From Haemonchus contortus (lineage: Eukaryota; Nematoda; Chromadorea; Rhabditida; Trichostrongylidae), in the NCBI GenBank assembly GCA_000469685.2, contig LS997563.1, positions 4,661,281 through 4,725,280 on the forward strand: a stretch of DNA of 64,000 bases, given 5' to 3'. The notes under the pieces were generated by a model. The model had not been told where the DNA came from. It saw only the letters and a program-made list of their open reading frames with translations, and searched no databases. A program made the translations under genes and the position numbers. Positions within the stretch are counted from its first letter, which is position 1, and every line of letters begins with the position of its first letter. Positions 58,201 to 64,000 of the stretch are shown here, in pieces.

Positions 58201-61200
58201 ACCGTTCCTACTGCCCGTCTCCCGGGATAGATGTTTGTGTCTTGACTGACAGTTTCAGAACGAAATCTCAAACCTATTATTGATTTCGTGAGGCCCGCTA
58301 CCGTCTCTCGAAATCAATGTAGCGCTACAGTATGATGCAGCTGTGTTTATTCCGATAAATCAAGAATTCTCTTCAGATGGACGTCGTATGATTGACGGCA
58401 AGATTGAGCCTGGCTCCTCGGAGACGGCAATGAGTTTGTGGGAAACAACACTTCGTAGAGGAGCGATCACTACACAAATGATGCCCACCGCCGATAACGG
58501 TGATCAACCTGCTGGAGAAGGAAGTGAATGTCAAGCCAAAGGGGGTAAGCCTTGAAAGTAGCTCATAAGGTTCACAGTTTCTCGATATCGATATTATGGA
58601 AAACGGACCTCAAAAAGGCTCATTCTATAATAGTTATGCCCTGCATGCATTTTTAGCTATCCCGAAGGTGGTGTACAGGTTGATTGTAGTAACCCTAGAA
58701 ATTTTTTTCAGTGAATATATCTTTACGATCGTTTACAGGTTGTCCAGAGACCACAGAATGTTCCAACCCGGTGATGGTTTATGCGCCGAATAGAAGGCAT
58801 GGAGAAGGTCTTAATGAAGAACACTTGAAGTCGTTCACAGAAGTAAAACCCAGGCAGACTGTTACCTACACCAAAGGTCAGTATAACCTTGTAACAAAGA
58901 TTCGCCGAATGACTTTGTAAGACGTGACATCAAAAGAATAAACTCCACGTTAACAAAAATTATGTGTCCTTGATTAAGACGCCAGTACTTCATCTTCAAA
59001 ACTCTAAATAGCAGACGTGAGGCCAACAGACTTGCATTTTCGAAGGAAAAACTAGTAGTTTTTGTCATCAGTATCATTAAAGCTAGACTTGAGCCGTTGA
59101 GATTCGAAAGATAGGCGTGTAAAGGGCAGGTCTATTGCCCTTTGCGCTCGTTCATGCCAACTTGCCGAAAATCGTGGTTAACCTTGTCCATGCTACTCGT
59201 ACTTGAGCCAATCATCGTGGCCAGCTCACTTTTATTCACCTTCCGGCTTTAAACATGCTTAACTATATGCTAGATTGCGTCCGTTACCCTTTTGTGCTTT
59301 CCTTTGTCAACACAGTCAACTTGATACCGTCCGTATTCTACCGTAACCGCACAACTATTCTTCAGCCAGTGATGATGAAAACGACACAGCTTTACTAGAT
59401 GATAGAAGCTTTTACGTAATTAACTAGTGAAGTCTACAGTAGCCATTGATCCTTTCCGCCCTGATGTCTGGAATAGCTTTGGTTTCTTTGTTGTTGTGTG
59501 GTTTGCTAGTGAATAGCCATAATTACACGCTGACTGCTTTGAGTGTTCAGCTCACTACTGTGATTCGCCGTCCATGAACTTTCTTTCAGCCTCTTGAAGA
59601 CCGTTACGGTACCTGCAGAACTTCAATTTGTTGTGTGCTTGCAATCACTGCCTTAATCATCTTCAATGAAAGATGTCAATAAAGGTGTTCGCCTGTTGCT
59701 TTGCTTGTTAGTATAATTAATAATTGAAATAATAGTTGAATAATTAAAAATAATAATTTAAAACTCCGTGATAGATCCAGAATGTCAAATTCCTTCTGTC
59801 ACTTCGATTAGCTCTCTCCCTTTGTTGTTTCTGTGTGTTGCCTGTTTTCGCTTATGATTGTGTTCGCTTTGCTGCGAGTATAACGAAGTCGTAGTTCAGT
59901 TGAGGTATACTTTGTAGTACTTTCGACAACGATTTGATCAGATGATCTCAGTAATAAGCATGATCTGTTTGCCTAACGGAACCACATAAAGAAGTTTACC
60001 GAGCAAGAAGTATTAATAAACAAGTTTGCTCAACTGCACGATGAGAAATACTGCCCGTTATCGAATTTTTCGAGAGCGTTTTCCTCATCGGTCCGGTAGC
60101 CGAAGGGCAACATGGAAAAAACGTCAACAGAGGATAAAAGAAGGAACTGCTTTGGCAATGACCATCCGAGTTTTGGAAAGTGTTTCTGCATTTAACTTCC
60201 TTCCAGAGTCATAGTACCGTTTTGAACATGTGCTTGTCCTACATAATGACTTGTAGTGGCCAGCTGATGCAAAAAACGGTGCTCCCAGATTGTCCAGTTT
60301 GGTACCATTTGACCAACCCCGGAAGGCAAGCAGGAAGAAAGGAAGGAAGTATGGATGGATGGATGGATGGATGGATGGATGGATGGATGGATGGATGGAT
60401 GGATGGATGGATGGATGGATGGATGGATGGATGGATGGATGGATGGATGGATGGTTGGTTGGTTGGTTGGTTGGTTGGTTGGTCTGGGCGGTATCGCTCC
60501 GTGATCAGATCCCTTGAACATGCGTGTGTGATAGTGTGCCACTTACCACTTCACCCCTTCCGCGGAAAAATTCGTTTCCATGTTCGAGTAATAGGCAATC
60601 AGTTGGAAATATGAATGGCCGATTTGTGGAGTGTTTCCTAGCTGAACTGATTTGAATTCTGGGCCAGCATATCGGTGTTGCCCTCAAGAAGGAGAGGCGA
60701 GACGTTGCAGTGGATTGGTACAGGTTGTGGATATCGTGAATATCGAGCACCTCATCAAATAGTTGAGTCTATTCCTCGGAAGAACGGCTACTGTCAGCGT
60801 TCATGGAGTTATTGTGGTTGACTGCCCGATACCAAACCATAAGACGGGCGTCATAATCATAGTCCTTCTTTGAAGCAAGTACGGCTGTTGGAATTCTCGA
60901 GTTCGTCTGCCCAGGTTGAGCTGTGCACTTCATGACCGATATGCGAACTTTTCATTTTTGTTTCGTACATCGATGTGATCGGGATGTACTTTGCTATCCT
61001 TGGATCACGTGGGAGAGACCTAACACCGAAAAGCGGTTTTCGACGTCTTTAAAAATTCTTGAATGGCCTTGACATCGACTGACAACCTCATTCATGACTG
61101 TGTTGGCGTCTGAATAGGAATAAGTTATTAATTGCTATCGATAATGTTAAGCTAGCAATGCTCAGACAGAACAATAAGGAACAAATACAGTACGGTTTAT

Positions 61201-62834
61201 AAAAATGTATTGTCAAAGATAAACAAACATGAAAGAAGCAGTCAGAAGGAGCAGCTTCAGTGCCCACCCAACAGGAGTCATTTTCCTCTTGTTTCCTCCT
61301 AACGCCGGTATTTCCTGGCAGCATGAGCGAATTCCCTCAGAATGGCTTGTTGGGTGCATTTTTATTGAAGAGGGCTATGAGCATACAAGCAGACTGATGG
61401 TAAATTACACGAACGTGATATGCTTTTTTGTTTCACCCCAAAGCTTAGCCTCCCAGATCCTCAACTGGGAACAGAGGTAAGCAAGTTAATCAAAATGACG
61501 AATCGTTCAGGGAGGGAAGGAATTAGGGCGGGGGGGGGCTTGGGATGGTTTCTCTCCCTCAGTAGATTAACATTATGGAATTTCTAATTGTTTGATCTCT
61601 CTTCTCTATCGAAATTCCGTAGATCTTTTCATCTCAATGGTTCCTGAGGAAGGCCCCTTCAGAAAGGAAAAAGTTGTCAATGAAATAAGTTACAATAGCA
61701 GCTGTGAAACTTGCTATTGTATCACTTTATCTTGTGACCAGGAAAATCTGCTACAGTAACTTCAAATTTTGAATTGTTTTCATTCTCAGCCGTAGGCTAT
61801 ACTATTTTTATGTTCAGATGGACGTCGAATGATTGATGGAAAGGTCGAAGACACGGATTCGGGAGATGCAGCTCGACTATGGGAAGAGACCCTGCGAAGA
61901 GGTGTGATCACAACTAAAATGATTAGCGAAGACAAGAAGCAGCAGAAAGACAAGGACAAAAAAGAAAAAGAAAAGTGTTGTGAGTATTAAAAGTAGCCCA
62001 ACTGTCCAATTTACTTTTTGCTACTGCTGGACAGTCAGTTTGTACTTCCCCAGTCCCCTGCTAACAAATTGTAGGCTAACAAAAAAGTACGCTTGCTTAC
62101 CGGTAACTTCGAACCCGTAGGCATTGATCGGTGAGGAACAGCCCATGAACTCGGTGCTTCTACATCTACCCAGGCGGAAGTGATCCTGGTTAACCTCCGC
62201 TTACTTGCTTGGGTGGTGACGGGTCTAGAAACCAATCTCTCCTTTCCGATAGTGGCATGTAGATTGGGAATAGTTCATCGGCAGTGAAGAAAGCGAGAGA
62301 AATAGCCGATTTCAAGAAAATTATGGCTCCTCAAAAGTAGGGAAATTAGAGGTTGGACGAGATGGCCATGAAGAAAATGACATGGAAAGGGTATTCGGAC
62401 GAGATTTCAGTTCTTGCAGTTGCACAAAGTGCTGACTACATCCAGCTAGAACAGTACAGAAATGTCTCTCATTGTCGCTATGGGTCATGGCAAGTTGTTT
62501 GAACTCCCTACATGGGTTCCCTTGTGCTCGGTGCAGCCTCTACAATGCCGGTGAAACTCGTCCGAGGATACACACGGGCCAATATTCGAGCCTTTATAGC
62601 TCCCTCACTAGGCCGTTTTCCTACCTAATAGTGCCAGATATGGTATAAGGGAGGGTCTCAAACTCATCGTATGGGGAAATCCCAGATACCATTTTTATCG
62701 TGAACTGTGTCTTTAACCTATACCAAAAAACAAGTGCAGTCAACTCAAACTGTCCTCGCTCAAGGGCGTCATTTTCAGCTCGAGCGGTCAACATCGTGGA
62801 GCACGTGCTTTTTGCTTCAACGAAAAAGAAGTAA
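55287..62834 (+). CDS. unrecognised gene built from alternating repeated exons (partial)
   Basis: Two exon types alternate. B1 55287-55425 (or from 55300), A1 58377-58544, B2 58739-58876, A2 61818-61979, B3 62779-62830 (or to the stop at 62832). A exons start at the same splice site followed by DGRRMIDGK and share W-E-x-TLRRG-x-ITT. B exons share VxxxYAxxRR, then FTEVKxxxxVTYxxG. A1, B2 and A2 start and end in phase 1, so units could be duplicated without a frame break. A1 ends in a Gly/Asp/Gln-rich linker and A2 in a Lys/Glu/Asp-rich linker. B3 is short and diverged ([15 protein letters not shown]). I do not recognise the family. The ETLRRG segment faintly recalls plakin-type repeats, but that is a guess. 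Exons between these, and the gene ends, are not resolved. The gene probably extends beyond the window. Confidence 0.5.
56690..56950 (-). mobile_element. tRNA-derived SINE, copy 6 (deletion in the tRNA-like head)
   Basis: Full body from GATGCGCCCACGCATTC to CACTTGTCACTACACCACC, but about 25 bp between the B-box (GGGATTCGAACC) and the A-box are missing compared with copy 4. That would probably inactivate its pol III promoter. Confidence 0.75.
57672..57862 (-). mobile_element. tRNA-derived SINE, copy 7 (tail truncated)
   Basis: Shows GGCCACCCGATGTACAAGTC, CCCAAACAAGTGTATTCCAA, a diverged B-box (GATTCGATCTTC) and CCACTTGTCCCTGCCACACC in family order. The far tail is replaced by unrelated DNA. 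Confidence 0.65.
58127..58226. mobile_element. short TIR element B, copy 3 (100 bp deletion derivative, inverted)
   Basis: Reads GGTGCGGTGCAGTAGGAACG at the left and CGTTCCTACTGCCCGTCTCC at the right, so it is in the opposite orientation to copies 1 and 2. The interior is cut to about 60 bp. It sits about 150 bp before an A-type exon of the third gene. Confidence 0.65.
60201..60562 (-). mobile_element. tRNA-derived SINE, copy 8, with internal microsatellite expansion
   Basis: Starts with a body end matching the family (TTCCAGAGTCATAGTACC), then GGCCAGCTGATGC and GTTTGGTACCATTTGACC. The short stretch that in other copies reads GGAAGGGATGGAAGGCTTGG has grown into a long ATGG then TTGG repeat. 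The head (TGTGCCACTTACCACTTCACC) follows. Confidence 0.75.
60351..60483. repeat. (ATGG)n-(TTGG)n tetranucleotide repeat
   Basis: About 25 ATGG units (60351-60453) run directly into about eight TTGG units. It sits inside SINE copy 8. Both strands are open in several frames (WMDG and HPSI repeats), so the overlapping long open frames are repeat artefacts. Confidence 0.9.
62258..62716. mobile_element. TIR element A, copy 3 (left end missing)
   Basis: Same orientation as copy 2. Starts at GATTGGGAATAGTTCATCGG, about 55 bp inside the expected left end, and finishes ACCATTTTTATCGTGAACTG. It lies between repeat exons A2 and B3 of the third gene. Confidence 0.7.
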
Positions 62835-62901
62835 ACTGGAACTTATAATTACAGTAAGATACTCCACGAATGAATCTCAGCCAGAAAGTATCCTGGTCAA
62901 G

Positions 62902-64000
62902 GTAAGTAATCATAGTCACTAGCGATTCGTCCTTACTTGTTATTTCTGCTATTATTGTTACTTAGTGACATATTTCTAACGATTTCTAAATACAACTGTC
63001 TTATCCTTTGCCACAACACACCGAATTGTGGTTTTTCCGACAGCAGACCGTCAAATACCTTTGATAGAGTGACTCATTGCCGTCCTTCAATCACTGCAAT
63101 GCCGCCTACAGTCTAACGCTATTTGTCTGCGACCCACGGGAATTTCTTCTAACCGGATCGGATCGGAGGCACCCTTGTGGCGTTCACAGTAGCGGTCCCC
63201 ACCCGATCCCATGACCTGGTAAAAATGATTTTAGGCGGGAGAATTCTAGCAGAGGTGACCATTCCAAAAGAAATATCTCGAGAACAAGCGCATTACACTG
63301 TAAATAAGAGAACGGTGAGCAGATCCCGTTAGTTTGAGCGTCCCCAGAAGCTGTACCTTCTGTGTTCTGCTCCAGAGGTACCTTCTGCAACGGCATATAT
63401 TCACCTAGTTGTTTTAGGAATGAAAGGAGCGTCAATAAGGGAGATTAGGGGAATATTTCACGTTTGCTGGTTAGTTTATGCGATTCCATTCCCAGTGACT
63501 CTACCATCTCGGTTCATTAACGATAATCCCAATTAGTGTTTATAGTCAGGATTCCGATACGCCCATATGCCGCGGCGATTTTTAGATAGTTGTCTCACCA
63601 TGCGACATACCCGTCCAAGGCGGGTATGGGTACATAAGTGCGTCCGAGGATGCGCGCGGCGAAGTGCGTGGTGATTCGAACGACTCTGACGCCTACAGTT
63701 TGGGCCCAAATTTGAAGTACAGTAGATTAGTAGGGTCAACTGATACTACTAATCTACACTAATTCAAGTTTGTACCCTAAGAATAGACGCCAGTGTCGTT
63801 CGAATCACCGCGCACCTCGCCGCGCGCATCCTCGGAGGCACGTAAATTCCGTCCCCCGTCCAAGGCCCTTTACCATCAATCTTTATTATGTGATATGACC
63901 GGTTACAAACGCTCAAGACATTTTGTATCAATGCGATGAGATTTATGCAATTTCAGTGTATATACAAATCAAATATTGCGTGTAGTAAGGGATAGACGAT
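62902..64000. other. right end of the window, no exon recognised
   Basis: It holds a 220 bp hairpin element (63630-63850) and no coding segment I can support. A donor (AAG|GTAAGT) at 62902 could end an alternative reading of the preceding exon (62779-62901, open in phase 0). Confidence 0.45.
63630..63850. mobile_element. 220 bp hairpin element (MITE-like)
   Basis: Left arm GTGCGTCCGAGGATGCGCGC and GGTGATTCGAACGA recur inverted as TCGTTCGAATCACC and GCGCGCATCCTCGGAGGCAC. The centre is another short inverted repeat, AGTAGATTAGTAG / CTACTAATCTACACT. Arms are about 60-65 bp each plus the core. No coding content. Confidence 0.75.

Larger units (their letters stand above)
58877..61817 (+). other. 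intron between repeat exons B2 and A2
   Basis: About 2.9 kb, phase 1 at both ends. It contains SINE copy 8 with the ATGG microsatellite. The rest has only short open frames without motifs. Confidence 0.5.

Noticed and set aside
60180..60614. 144-residue open frame on + and overlapping 116-residue frame on -
   Set aside because: Both are created by the ATGG/TTGG tetranucleotide repeat inside a SINE (WMDG and HPSI repeats).
1..64000. CRISPR arrays, operon-like prokaryotic genes, rRNA genes
   Set aside because: None seen. Repeats here are dispersed or inverted, not regularly spaced, and the genes are intron-rich and eukaryotic.

Overview
The window looks like nuclear DNA of a nematode, most likely clade V (Rhabditida/Strongylida). 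Exons are short, 3' splice sites follow the TTTTCAG/TTTCAG pattern, polyadenylation signals are AATAAA-like, the proteins belong to families typical of nematodes, and the intergenic and intronic DNA is full of small DNA transposons and tRNA-derived SINEs. The species cannot be fixed from the sequence. All genes I can support are on the + strand and are split by many introns, so long open frames are a poor guide. I rebuilt genes from splice sites, intron phase and protein family motifs.

Layout. (1) About 336-438: possible last exon of a gene entering from the left. (2) 4129-27801: a cAMP-specific phosphodiesterase of the PDE4 type (pde-4), 13 exons, complete through UCR1, UCR2 and the catalytic domain. 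Its first intron is about 11.8 kb, and the UCR region is embedded in GC-rich DNA with many trinucleotide and tetranucleotide runs. (3) 28560-33870: intergenic, with a roughly 500 bp TIR element and a 2.2 kb foldback element carrying two 110 bp hairpins. (4) 33871-39693 and 40824-50528: two tandem astacin metalloprotease genes (nas family), each with signal peptide, pro-domain, furin-like site, astacin, EGF-like and CUB-like domains. Exon sizes match through most of the length, but the C-terminal tails differ. The upstream gene has a 1178 bp near-palindrome in intron 1, a GC-AG intron, and a His where astacins have the family Glu after the third zinc His. (5) 50529-55286: no gene recognised. 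(6) 55287 to the right edge: exons of an unrecognised gene built from two alternating repeated exon types (A and B), all joined in phase 1. It probably continues past the window.

Mobile DNA: eight copies of one tRNA-derived SINE family (seven antisense to the genes), three copies of a 500 bp TIR element, three copies of a second TIR element (one shrunk to 100 bp), two abutting mariner relics, and several unrelated hairpins. pde-4 would lower cAMP inside cells. The astacins would be secreted proteases. Nothing in the sequence ties the genes into one pathway, and their clustering is only tandem duplication plus neighbourhood.
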